Of a stretch of 31,992 nt of DNA, positions 15,175 to 23,462 are shown piece by piece. The stretch comes from Clostridium sp. CAG:433. Its GTDB lineage: Bacteria; Bacillota_I; Bacilli_A; RF39; UBA660. The position numbers and the translations under genes are program-made. The stretch is from the NCBI GenBank assembly GCA_000433675.1, contig FR893558.1, positions 121,457 through 153,448 of the forward strand, written 5' to 3'. The notes below the pieces were generated by a model. It did no database searches. It was given only the letters and a program-made list of their open reading frames with translations, and was not told the DNA's origin. Every line of letters begins with the position of its first letter. Position 1 is the first letter of the stretch.

Positions 15175-16101
15175 TTACAATAATTCTAAATATTTTTTTA
15201 ACATTTCAATTTCTAATTTAGTAACTAATTTAACAAAATCAGTATAATCATATGTTGTATGTGCCTTATCTAATGCTTCATAATATTTTAATCTATCTTC
15301 TTTTTTTATAATTATAGGATTATATCCACTATTCATTAAATCTAAATTCATAATTAATCTTGAAGTTCTTCCATTACCATCTATAAACGGATGAATTTTC
15401 ACTAATTCCCCATGTAATAATGCTGCTTTAACAATTGGATGATATATATTCCATGTTTTATAATTTAATATTAATTTTTCCATTAATTCTGGAACAGTAA
15501 TATAATCAGGAGGAATATGAGCAGCACCTTTTATAGTAACATTTTCTTTTCTATATTTACCTGCATTTTCATTATCAATTTCTTTTAATATTAACTGATG
15601 TATGTTTTTAATATTCCATTCAGTAATTGGATTATCTTCTTTCACAAGCTCATCAAGAAATAATATTGCTTGTTCATGATTAATAGCTTCTAAATGTTCT
15701 TTTATTGATTTGCCACCAACAGTTATTCCTTCTAAAACAACTTGTGTTTCTCTTAAAGTCAATGTATTACCTTCAATACCATTACTATTATATGTCCATT
15801 CTAAATTAATAGATTCTTTTAATGATTTTAATGTTTCTTTAGGAATTGGCCTTTTACTATCCAGTTTCTTTTTTAAATTATCCACTTCATCAAAAAAATC
15901 ATTTTCTACATTAATTATAAATTTATTCTCATCTGGTCTTATAATTCTTTTATCTGTAGGCTTTAATGCATCTATTGGTATATTCCAACTATTGCCAACT
16001 TTTACTGCACCCTCTATTCTACCATCAGATAATAATTGTCTAATTCTTCTTTCGCTAATATTCCATTTTTTTACTGCTTCTTTTGTAGTCATATATTCCA
16101 T
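15175..16101 (-). CDS. Fic-family AMP-transferase with N-terminal helix-turn-helix
   Basis: 308 residues from ATG at 16101 (AGAGGTGG upstream). Residues 4-45 form a MerR/excisionase-like DNA-binding helix-turn-helix: TTKEAVKKWNISERRIRQLL, then GNSWNIP. After a helical linker comes the Fic N-terminal region with the class II inhibitory motif SNGIEG (S106, E110, G111), where the glutamate blocks the ATP site. The catalytic motif HPFIDGNGRTSR (H237 to R248) is complete. Fic proteins transfer AMP to hydroxyl side chains of target proteins; this class is held off until the inhibitory helix moves. It is a single gene with no antitoxin beside it. Two palindromes in its promoter suggest autoregulation by its own DNA-binding domain. 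Confidence 0.92.
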   Translation of the reverse strand: MEYMTTKEAVKKWNISERRIRQLLSDGRIEGAVKVGNSWNIPIDALKPTDKRIIRPDENKFIINVENDFFDEVDNLKKKLDSKRPIPKETLKSLKESINLEWTYNSNGIEGNTLTLRETQVVLEGITVGGKSIKEHLEAINHEQAILFLDELVKEDNPITEWNIKNIHQLILKEIDNENAGKYRKENVTIKGAAHIPPDYITVPELMEKLILNYKTWNIYHPIVKAALLHGELVKIHPFIDGNGRTSRLIMNLDLMNSGYNPIIIKKEDRLKYYEALDKAHTTYDYTDFVKLVTKLEIEMLKKYLELL

Positions 16102-16122
16102 GAATACCACCTCTTGTTAAAG

Positions 16123-16151
16123 ATTATACCGATATCGGTAGTATTTGTCAA
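16123..16151 (-). promoter_or_regulatory. Consensus SigA promoter of the Fic gene
   Basis: TTGACA (16151-16146), exactly 17 bases, then TATAAT (16128-16123) on the minus strand: a full-consensus promoter. The spacer contains palindrome O1. Confidence 0.88.
16127..16140. promoter_or_regulatory. Operator O1, palindrome inside the Fic promoter spacer
   Basis: TACCGATATCGGTA is a perfect 14-bp palindrome lying between -35 and -10 and touching the -10. A protein bound here would block RNA polymerase. It shares CCGnTAnCGGTAGTAT with O2, 33 bases away. Confidence 0.75.
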
Positions 16152-16161
16152 TATTTTTATT

Positions 16162-16171
16162 CCGTTAACGG
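16162..16171. promoter_or_regulatory. Operator O2, second palindrome upstream of the Fic promoter
   Basis: CCGTTAACGG, followed by TAGTATT as in O1. Its centre is 33 bp from that of O1, about three helical turns, which suits cooperative binding on one face of the DNA. Confidence 0.7.
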
Positions 16172-16236
16172 TAGTATTAATAATATATACTTATTTTAAT
16201 TATTATATGTGTTTTTCAATTATAAAAGATTAAAAA

Positions 16237-16256
16237 ACATAGAAATTAATCTATGT
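16237..16256 (-). terminator. Terminator of the large membrane-anchored protein gene
   Basis: ACATAGA / TCTATGT (16237-16243 with 16250-16256), 6-base loop, followed by TTTTTT in the minus-strand direction. It lies just after the stop codon at 16274. Confidence 0.8.
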
Positions 16257-16273
16257 ATAATTTACTATAAATA

Positions 16274-18262
16274 TTATTTTTTTGTACTCTGGCTTTTAGA
16301 TAAAGAATCAATATCATTTTTCATTTCTTTTAATATATTGTTTTTACCATTTACAAAGTAATCATATTCTTTATCTTTTACTTTTAACAATCTATCACCA
16401 TTTACAGTAAAGTTTAAGTCATTTTTTTCAAATAAGAATTTATTCTTTTCATCATTTAAATCAACAAAATAGAACTTTTTATCATATTTAGCATACTCAT
16501 TAATATATGTATAATATTTACTTTTATCTCCATCTTTTTTATAAAGTAATACATAATATTCACTTTCAGGTTCATTAAATATTTCTTTACCATCTATTAA
16601 TGTATACTTATAATCTTTATTTAATTTAACTGATTTTACTGAAACAGAATCTTGATTTTTAATATTTCCTATTCCAGAGAAATTAGTTACAAAAAACATA
16701 CATGAAATAAGCATTATTATAAATATAGCAAATAAACTAAGTAATAAATGTGCGAATAAATTACTTATTTTACTTGATTCTTTAGTATTTTCTTTTTCTT
16801 GAGGTATTTCTTCATTTTTTTCTTTTATTTCTTCTTTAACATTTTCTTCTTTTACTTCAACTTTTTCTATTTTTACTTTTTTTGATTCTTCAATTTGTTT
16901 TTCTTTTTCTTTTAATTTATTTAATTTCTTTGATATTTTATTTTTTATATTTGTTTTTTTAGTTTCATCTACTTTGGTTTCATCTAAAATAAGTTTTTGA
17001 GCTACAAGAACAATATCATCTTTATCATTTATTTTAGCAAATAAGAATTTATTTAATTTTCTTGATACAAGATGTAATTTACTATTTGGATCATATCCAC
17101 CACTTATACCTACAAATTCACTTGTTATTTCTTTTCCATTATATTTTTCCATTCCAACCATATTAAATATATAATTAGTTAAAAATTCTGAACTACTATT
17201 ATAAGTATATGTTAATGAAAATTTAAATATATAATAATCAAATCCATTAACGTTTATTTTATCAATATATTTAATATTTTTAGGATCTTCTTTATAATTA
17301 CAATAAATACCAAAGTTAATTGAAAAATCAGATTCAGAAATTACAGATGCTTCTTTATATTTATCTTTCATTATATCTGTTTTATCATATATAGAAAGCA
17401 TTTCATATAATGCATATCTACTATAATTATCTTTAGATATTTGGTCAATTATTGACTCTTTGACTTCTTTATTTTTCTTGTAATAATTATCAATTATAAA
17501 TAATTTTAGTTGATTATCTTTTTTATTTAATAATTTTTCTAATGCTTCACTTGTTTCTTTATTACTTACAAATGATTCAATATTTATACATATTTCTAAG
17601 AAAAATCTAAGGTTAATATATTCTTCATCATTTAATGCATCAAATGTATTTTTAAAGTTTGTTTTAAGTGCAATATTAAATACTCTCATTAATGCATCAC
17701 AAATGATTTTTTTATTCTTTTTTAAGTCTTCAACAGGTACTATTCCTTCGGCTAAATAATCATTTAATAAAATCAAAATATTATTTTTAGCATTTTTAAA
17801 TTTCAAAGCTTTATATAGCTTCGGAAATAAGTAGTCATATAAATATGGTCTTTCAAATAAATTACTTACTGGAATAAAATCACTATCTTTATAATTTTTT
17901 AATACCAAATCAACATACAATTTTAATGCACTTTCTGAATCTACTGTAGTAAGTAAATAAACTATTTTATTTTGTACGTTTGGTAATAAATTTTTATAAA
18001 CCTTTTCTATTGCATCAGTATATACATCATAATAATTTTTAAAACATAGTGATAATATTGACGCATTAAGTCCACCATTATTATCATTTACTCCATAATT
18101 TTTAGTGGAATTTTGTATCAAAAATAAACCTATATTAGGTGTTATTTTCACCTTTTCTAATTTTTTTAGAGCATTTATTTTTGAATCAAAATCCTTCTTT
18201 TCCATTATTTCAAGTAAGTACGCTACTCTATTTAATTTTAACTCCTCTATTAATTCTTTCAT
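16274..18262 (-). CDS. Large membrane-anchored helical protein, function unknown
   Basis: 662 residues from ATG at 18262 (GGGTG upstream; in-frame GTG at 18271 is less likely). Residues 1 to ~300 are rich in leucine, lysine and repeated helix-like units, reminiscent of HEAT/ARM-type repeats, although no repeat is clear enough to count. Residues ~310-420 look like a compact mixed domain (FVGISGGYDPNSKLHLVSRK). Residues ~430-500 are an extremely charged K/E coiled-coil linker. A single membrane helix (~505-530, LLLSLFAIFIIMLISCMFF) places the last ~130 residues, rich in tyrosine, lysine and aspartate, outside. I do not recognise it. It is a single-gene unit. Confidence 0.8.
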   Translation of the reverse strand: MKELIEELKLNRVAYLLEIMEKKDFDSKINALKKLEKVKITPNIGLFLIQNSTKNYGVNDNNGGLNASILSLCFKNYYDVYTDAIEKVYKNLLPNVQNKIVYLLTTVDSESALKLYVDLVLKNYKDSDFIPVSNLFERPYLYDYLFPKLYKALKFKNAKNNILILLNDYLAEGIVPVEDLKKNKKIICDALMRVFNIALKTNFKNTFDALNDEEYINLRFFLEICINIESFVSNKETSEALEKLLNKKDNQLKLFIIDNYYKKNKEVKESIIDQISKDNYSRYALYEMLSIYDKTDIMKDKYKEASVISESDFSINFGIYCNYKEDPKNIKYIDKINVNGFDYYIFKFSLTYTYNSSSEFLTNYIFNMVGMEKYNGKEITSEFVGISGGYDPNSKLHLVSRKLNKFLFAKINDKDDIVLVAQKLILDETKVDETKKTNIKNKISKKLNKLKEKEKQIEESKKVKIEKVEVKEENVKEEIKEKNEEIPQEKENTKESSKISNLFAHLLLSLFAIFIIMLISCMFFVTNFSGIGNIKNQDSVSVKSVKLNKDYKYTLIDGKEIFNEPESEYYVLLYKKDGDKSKYYTYINEYAKYDKKFYFVDLNDEKNKFLFEKNDLNFTVNGDRLLKVKDKEYDYFVNGKNNILKEMKNDIDSLSKSQSTKK

Positions 18263-18330
18263 ACGTTTCACCCACTAAGTGATATTATACCAAATTATTA
18301 CAAATAATTAAACAAAATTATAACTTTATT

Positions 18331-18975
18331 TTAAAATATTTCATTTAATAATTTATTAACAAATTTTTCTATTGATGCCATAATTTTATTATATATTTTT
18401 TCTTCTAATTCGCTTTTAGAATTATCACTTTCTTTTTCATTCTTTTTATTTTCATTCTTACTTAATTCTTCCTTATGAGTCGTATAGTAAGAATTATCTA
18501 CTTCTGAATACATACCAACTTTTTCATCTTTTGCTTGTTCTTCTTTTTCTTTTAATTCATCTGTATATGCATAATTTCCATATATATATGCGACCTTTGC
18601 AAGTCCTTTTTCTACAAGTTCACTTTGAAGTAATGTTCCATCTGTATAAACCCACGCTAAATATCTATTATATTTATCTTTTTCATCACTACCATCATCA
18701 AATTCAAGTTCTATCTTTTGTGCATTTGTTATTTTATCACATGTATATTCTTTTGCTTCTCTTCCATATGGTTCCTCACCTTTTTTAGGATGATTTGTTT
18801 CTGGTGTATCGATTGCTAAAAACCTTACCTTTATTTCTTTCTTATCCATTATAAATCTTGCTGTATCTCCATCTATACAAGATGAAAACTTTACTTCTTT
18901 TTTTTCATTTGCATCTACATTTATTGGAAATAAAAACATAATTAAAAATAAAAAACATAATACTTTCTTTTTCAT
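18331..18975 (-). CDS. Secreted staphylococcal-type thermonuclease
   Basis: 214 residues with a signal peptide (KKKVLCFLFLIMFLFPINVDA, cleavage near residue 22). The nuclease domain (~28-155) lines up with S. aureus nuclease, including the calcium and catalytic positions: IDGDT (D35, D37), RFLAIDTPE (R51, D56, E59) and YNRYLAWVY (R104). The stretch HPKKG is also shared. It should cleave DNA and RNA outside the cell using calcium. The last ~50 residues are a lysine/glutamate-rich helix with an amphipathic end. The ribosome site AGGTGG precedes ATG 18975, and an extended -10 (TGATATAAT, 19003-18995) lies upstream. Confidence 0.93.
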   Translation of the reverse strand: MKKKVLCFLFLIMFLFPINVDANEKKEVKFSSCIDGDTARFIMDKKEIKVRFLAIDTPETNHPKKGEEPYGREAKEYTCDKITNAQKIELEFDDGSDEKDKYNRYLAWVYTDGTLLQSELVEKGLAKVAYIYGNYAYTDELKEKEEQAKDEKVGMYSEVDNSYYTTHKEELSKNENKKNEKESDNSKSELEEKIYNKIMASIEKFVNKLLNEIF

Positions 18976-18994
18976 ATTACCACCTACTATAAGA

Positions 18995-19030
18995 ATTATA
19001 TCATATTTTTTACATTTACTTGCTTACTTG
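18995..19030 (-). promoter_or_regulatory. Promoter of the nuclease gene with a tandem 7-bp repeat
   Basis: TGATATAAT on the minus strand (19003-18995) is an extended -10. Upstream, TTACTTG occurs twice (plus strand 19016-19022 and 19024-19030) with an 8-base period, covering the -35 area. The repeat could be a regulator site. Confidence 0.45.
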
Positions 19031-19086
19031 TTTTTATTATTACATTTTCTTGACATAAGAATATTATATTACTAGGAGTGATTTAT

Positions 19087-19284
19087 ATGATGAATTTTTT
19101 ACAAGGTCTATTTTTAAGTACAAAAAGACTAATATTTTTCCTATTAGCCACCTCTTGTTTAATAATATTAACATACCAAATAATCATTTTATTATTTATA
19201 ACTACACCTCTTAATGCTGTTTTACTTTTAATTGTATTTTTACTTTTGTGTACTTTTAGTTTCTTCTTTTTCTTTAGGTGTTAA
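19087..19284 (+). CDS. Possible small membrane protein
   Basis: 65 residues from ATG at 19087, preceded by AGGAG at 8 bases, a good ribosome site. It reads as two hydrophobic helices (about residues 16-38 and 42-62) with a short basic loop. The rest of the local strand is silent, and its last 45 bases overlap the 3' end of the ysxE-like gene on the other strand. TTGACA occurs at 19050-19055, but no -10 at the right distance follows. The plus-strand ribosome site and clean hydrophobic pattern favour a real gene. AT-rich DNA can give hydrophobic frames by chance, so the call is uncertain. Confidence 0.45.
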   Translation: MMNFLQGLFLSTKRLIFFLLATSCLIILTYQIIILLFITTPLNAVLLLIVFLLLCTFSFFFFFRC

Positions 19285-20136
19285 AAGCATTTCTGTTTTA
19301 TAAATTTTATCAAGTAATTGTCTAACATTTTTAACTTTATTATATTCTTTTTCTGTATTTGGTATTTTACTTGGTATTGAAATTAGTACACTTAATAGTT
19401 TCTTTTCTTCTTCTTTAAATGGGAATATTCTTTCATATTCATTAAGTAAACTTCTAAAATCAAAATATAATGCATATTTGTTATAAAAATTAATAAAATC
19501 ATATATTGGACTATCTATTTTACTATATTCCCAACCTATTAAGTATACACTTTTATTTCTTATAATATTATCAAGTTTTAAATTATTATGAAGAGTAACA
19601 ACTCTTTTTCTTTTTTCATTTTTTACAATTTCATACCATTGTTCTAATTCATTTTTACAAAAATATATACAAGAAAATATTTTAGAAATATTTCTTGCGA
19701 TTAAATATTCTGATGGACTCATATATATTTTGGATTCTATTATATTAATAACATCCATATAGTAATTATAAATATAATTTATCTTTTCCATTGTTTCTTC
19801 AAATATTTTTTTATATTCATCAATATCAACATCTTTGTAATATGTCGTTTTACTATGAAGAAGCGCAATAGTATGAATTAAATCAAATGCTCTTTGTTCA
19901 TTATCATATTTTACATCATCTACAAATTCGTATATAGTACTATCTTCATTACTATCTATAACTTTTGGAAAATATTCAAAATTTCTAGATAATAGATATT
20001 TATATATATTATCTAAATTACCCTTTTTTAAAGCAAATTGACCTAAAGGAGTATTTACTATCATAGTTTTACCTTTCATAGTATATTTATCTACCTTTAG
20101 GTCATTTTTATCTAATATTTTCTTAAATAGCTTCAT
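19240..20136 (-). CDS. YsxE/CotS-family spore-coat protein (kinase-like fold, catalytic residues replaced)
   Basis: 298 residues, with the fold of the CotS/YsxE branch of aminoglycoside-phosphotransferase-like proteins. Recognisable pieces are FALKKG near residue 35, FVDD at ~71, the loop TLHNNLKLDN (181-190) and LIGWEYSKIDSPIYDF (199-214). In active APH-type kinases these loops read HGDxxxxN and D(F/Y)D. Here the catalytic Asp is Asn185, and the metal-binding Asp position reads Gly-Trp-Glu, so it may be a pseudokinase. In B. subtilis ysxE follows spoVID, whose product directs coat assembly. Here too it follows a SpoVID-like gene, with a 14-base overlap, which is the main support for the name. 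Confidence 0.7.
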   Translation of the reverse strand: MKLFKKILDKNDLKVDKYTMKGKTMIVNTPLGQFALKKGNLDNIYKYLLSRNFEYFPKVIDSNEDSTIYEFVDDVKYDNEQRAFDLIHTIALLHSKTTYYKDVDIDEYKKIFEETMEKINYIYNYYMDVINIIESKIYMSPSEYLIARNISKIFSCIYFCKNELEQWYEIVKNEKRKRVVTLHNNLKLDNIIRNKSVYLIGWEYSKIDSPIYDFINFYNKYALYFDFRSLLNEYERIFPFKEEEKKLLSVLISIPSKIPNTEKEYNKVKNVRQLLDKIYKTEMLLTPKEKEETKSTQK

Positions 20137-20965
20137 TAACTATATATGGAATTATTATTTTACTTCCAAGGGCAATTTGATCTATATTATTATATTCTTT
20201 TATTTTTTCAACACTTACACCATATTTTAAACATATAGTATCAATATTATCATTTTCTCTTACAATATGAACATAATAACTAACAAATTTTTCATCTTTT
20301 TCACTAAAGTTATTAAATATTGAATTCATTTCATTATCAATAAAATCTTCACTTTTATTTACTTTTACTATATTTTCATCTTTTTGTAAAAATAAATCAG
20401 ATGAATCATTATTCATAGTAGTATCCTCCTTTTTAAGCATATTTTCAAAAATATTAAATCTATCAATTTCTTCTTCATCATTATCTATTTTCTCTTCTTG
20501 TTTAATTTCTTCTTTTACTTCTTCTTTCTCTTCAGCAATTACTTCTTCTTTTTTTATTTCTTCTTCACTATTACTTCTAGAATCAATTACAAGATCTGGT
20601 TTTATTTCTTCACTTATTTCTTTTTCCTCTTCTATTTCAACAAGCTCTATTCCTTCTATTAAAACATCTATGTTTACTCTTAATATTTCTTCATTTACTA
20701 TTTCAAATTTGAAATCATCTATATCTATTTTTATTCTATCCATATCATATTTTGTATCTAAAGTTATATCAAAAGGAAGACCATATATAAATGGTTCAGA
20801 ATTAATAGATGAATCTGTTATTTTATATTCACCACTAATAATAAATTCGCCTGAAACTAAATTATTTTCTTCTATAGTTAAATTATGTTCAAGTGAAATA
20901 CTAGTTATTTCATAAATTTTTGTATTAAATTTAATATCTTTAGTAAATGGCACTATCTTTTTCAT
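20123..20965 (-). CDS. SpoVID-like coat assembly protein with C-terminal LysM
   Basis: 280 residues from ATG at 20965 (GTGAGGG upstream; in-frame GTG at 20977 is less likely). Three parts are seen. An N-terminal beta-rich domain (~1-110) resembles the SPOCS/DUF3794-like module of SpoVID. A long acidic, glutamate-rich linker (~115-180) includes many EEIKEE-type repeats. A C-terminal LysM domain (~235-275) reads HIVRENDNIDTICLKYGVS, then KEYNNI and IIIPYIV. In B. subtilis SpoVID has the same order and holds the coat on the forespore surface through SpoIVA and SafA. The downstream ysxE-like gene matches the B. subtilis neighbour. SpoVID is normally longer (~575 residues), so this is a short form. 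Confidence 0.75.
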   Translation of the reverse strand: MKKIVPFTKDIKFNTKIYEITSISLEHNLTIEENNLVSGEFIISGEYKITDSSINSEPFIYGLPFDITLDTKYDMDRIKIDIDDFKFEIVNEEILRVNIDVLIEGIELVEIEEEKEISEEIKPDLVIDSRSNSEEEIKKEEVIAEEKEEVKEEIKQEEKIDNDEEEIDRFNIFENMLKKEDTTMNNDSSDLFLQKDENIVKVNKSEDFIDNEMNSIFNNFSEKDEKFVSYYVHIVRENDNIDTICLKYGVSVEKIKEYNNIDQIALGSKIIIPYIVNEAI

Positions 20966-20997
20966 TTTATCCCTCACTTCTAATTAATAATATTAAA

Positions 20998-21020
20998 AAA
21001 AGTCCTAAAATAGAACTTTT
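20998..21020 (-). terminator. Terminator of lon
   Basis: In the minus-strand RNA AAAAGUUC pairs with GGACUUUU (one G-U) around a 7-base loop and is followed by Us. It overlaps the last bases of lon, so the spoVID-like gene probably has its own promoter. Confidence 0.65.
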
Positions 21021-23331
21021 ATTTAAATAAATTATTAAATATTTCCATATAATTATCAACGAAAATTATTTCAAAGGACGACGCTATTTCAATTGGTATT
21101 TCTGATATATCGTTCTCGTTTTCTTTTGGGATAAATAATTTTCTTATTCCAGCGTTATAAGCTGCGATTGATTTTTCTCTAAGTCCACCAATAGCAAGTA
21201 TATTACCATTTAATGTTATTTCACCTGTCATACCTATTTTATTATCTACCTTTTTATTTAAAAATGAACTTATTATTGCGCTTACTAGTGTTACACCAGC
21301 GGATGGTCCATCTTTTGGAATTGCTGCATGTACACAATTTATATGAATATCATCTTCGTTTAATTGTTTTATATCAAGACCAAATTCTTTATAATTTGTT
21401 TTAACATAACCTATTGCTATTTTAGCACTTTCAATCATAACATTACCAAGTGATCCTGTCATATTTACTCCGCCTTTACCTTTATAATGTGATACTTCTA
21501 TTGGAAGTATTGAACCACCAAAGGCTGTATATGCAAGTCCATTTACTATTCCACTATTATTATAAGTATTATTATCAATTTCAGAATATTTTACATTTCC
21601 AAGTAATCTTATTATATCTTCTTCTTTTAATGTAAATCTTTTTTTCTTAGGATTCATAATTATTTCTTTTGCTATTTTTCTCATAATTGATGATAAAACT
21701 CTTTGAAGCTCTCTTACACCTGCTTCTTTAGTATAGTACTTTATTATAAAGTTAATAGTATCATCATCTATTATAACATTGCTTCTTGTAAGCCCATGTT
21801 CTTTTAAAAGTTTAGAGAACATATAGTTTTTAACGATATCTAGTTTTTCAAATATTGTATAACTTGATAAATTTATTATTTCTAATCTATCTTTTAAAGC
21901 ATATGGAATATCTGATGCTGTATTTGCTGTTAAAATAAACATAACTTTAGATAAATCAAATGCTTCATCTATGTAATTATCATAGAATGTATTATTTTGT
22001 TCTGGATCTAAAACTTCTAATAAACATGATTCAGGGTCACCATTTATTCCTTTTGTCATTTTATCTATTTCATCTATTAAAAATACTGGATTTGATGATT
22101 TTGCTTTTATCATTCCATCTATAATTCTACCAGGTTTAGCACCTATATATGTTCTTCTATGGCCTATTATTTCTGCTTCATCGTTAATTCCACCTACAGA
22201 TATTTTAACAAAATTTCTATTTAACGCTTTTGCAATAGAATAAGCTAATGTTGTTTTACCAACACCTGGTGGACCAACTAAACAAATTATTGGGCTTTTA
22301 ATATCATTAGTAAGTTCTTTTACTGCAATATATTCTAAGATTCTTTCTTTTACATCTTTTAATCCATAATGTGTTTCGTCAAGTGACTTTTCTATTTTTG
22401 AAATATTTTTTAAGTCATTTGTATAAGTACCAAATGGTAATGAAAGAACTGTATCAATATAATTTTTAACTATAGATACTTCAGGCGATAAAGCATTCAT
22501 AGATTCATATCTTTTTAATTCTTTTCTTAATTTTTCTTTAATTGAATCTGAAGCATTTAAATCATCTATTTTTGCTCTTATTTCATTTATTTCTTCATCT
22601 TTATCGTCTTTTTCTCCAAGTTCTTCTTTAATTGCTCTTAACTTTTCTTTTAATATAAACTCTTTTTGTGATTTATCTAATTCTTTCTTTACACTTTCAT
22701 CTAGTTTTCTTTCTATATAACTAATATTTTTTTCTTCAGCAATATACTTTATCAAATCATTTGATCTTTTTATTGGACTTGTCATATATATAAATTTATT
22801 CTTTTTTTCAAAACTAAGTGGTAATATATTCGCAACTATATCTGTTAACTTATCAAGTGATACCTCTTCATTCATCTTTATTATTATGCTGTTAGATATA
22901 GACTGTGTAATTGATATATATCCTGCAAATTCTCTTTTTAATAACCTTAAATTTGCTTCTGTTTCATCTACACTTTCTTCTTCGTATATAGCAGGACCAA
23001 TAACCGCATCAAGTTTACTTTTTCCAGTATCTACATAATTAAATATATTTGCTCTATTAACTCCTGATATAGTTATTCTTAAATGGTTATTAGGTAAGTC
23101 AAAATAACTTGTTATTTTACCAATTATACCAGTATTAGGTAGTTCACTAATATCAATGTTTTCATTTGAAAGACTAAGTGTAGAAACTAATATTACATAT
23201 GAATCATGATTGTTTACAGAATTTATAATTATTTCTTTATCAATATCGTTTGAAAGTTCTAATTTTATTTCACCATTAGGAAGCAAAACAAGGTTACGTA
23301 ATACAATAACTGGTAATTTAGTCTTTATCAT
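21019..23331 (-). CDS. lon: ATP-dependent protease Lon
   Basis: 770 residues from ATG at 23331, six bases after AGGAGG; the open frame extends to 23349 through the ribosome site. The N-terminal substrate-binding domain (~4-190) is followed by a coiled-coil helical region (~200-290), the AAA+ module with Walker A GPPGVGKT (353-360) and Walker B VFLIDEIDKM (~416-425), and the serine protease domain with S677 (PKDGPSAG) and K720 (GGLREKS), the Lon catalytic dyad. It degrades misfolded and regulatory proteins in the cytoplasm. In B. subtilis lonA is upstream of ysxC, the hem genes, spoVID and ysxE; here the spoVID/ysxE-like pair follows lon directly. Confidence 0.98.
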   Translation of the reverse strand: MIKTKLPVIVLRNLVLLPNGEIKLELSNDIDKEIIINSVNNHDSYVILVSTLSLSNENIDISELPNTGIIGKITSYFDLPNNHLRITISGVNRANIFNYVDTGKSKLDAVIGPAIYEEESVDETEANLRLLKREFAGYISITQSISNSIIIKMNEEVSLDKLTDIVANILPLSFEKKNKFIYMTSPIKRSNDLIKYIAEEKNISYIERKLDESVKKELDKSQKEFILKEKLRAIKEELGEKDDKDEEINEIRAKIDDLNASDSIKEKLRKELKRYESMNALSPEVSIVKNYIDTVLSLPFGTYTNDLKNISKIEKSLDETHYGLKDVKERILEYIAVKELTNDIKSPIICLVGPPGVGKTTLAYSIAKALNRNFVKISVGGINDEAEIIGHRRTYIGAKPGRIIDGMIKAKSSNPVFLIDEIDKMTKGINGDPESCLLEVLDPEQNNTFYDNYIDEAFDLSKVMFILTANTASDIPYALKDRLEIINLSSYTIFEKLDIVKNYMFSKLLKEHGLTRSNVIIDDDTINFIIKYYTKEAGVRELQRVLSSIMRKIAKEIIMNPKKKRFTLKEEDIIRLLGNVKYSEIDNNTYNNSGIVNGLAYTAFGGSILPIEVSHYKGKGGVNMTGSLGNVMIESAKIAIGYVKTNYKEFGLDIKQLNEDDIHINCVHAAIPKDGPSAGVTLVSAIISSFLNKKVDNKIGMTGEITLNGNILAIGGLREKSIAAYNAGIRKLFIPKENENDISEIPIEIASSFEIIFVDNYMEIFNNLFK

Positions 23332-23437
23332 ATTTTGCCTCCTCATCAAGTAATTTAATAATCAATGCTTATTATAAATTATTTAAAAAAATTGTCAATG
23401 AATTTATGTAATATTTAATATATTTTTTAAAGAAAAA

Positions 23438-23462
23438 AATTCTGGATAAAATTACCAGAATT
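23438..23462 (-). terminator. Terminator of spoIIGA-sigE
   Basis: AATTCTGG / CCAGAATT (23438-23445 with 23455-23462), 9-base loop, followed by TTTTT in the minus-strand direction. The sigE stop codon starts inside the stem. Confidence 0.85.

Noticed and set aside
15710..16233. Two plus-strand open frames opposite the Fic gene
   Set aside because: They mirror the Fic coding sequence and its promoter, without ribosome sites; the minus-strand Fic motifs are decisive.
18531..18788. Plus-strand frame rich in His, Leu and Tyr opposite the nuclease gene
   Set aside because: Complement of the conserved nuclease domain; composition is typical of antisense AT-rich DNA.
21213..21635. Two short plus-strand frames within lon
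   Set aside because: Leu/Tyr-rich complements of a conserved lon region; no start signals.
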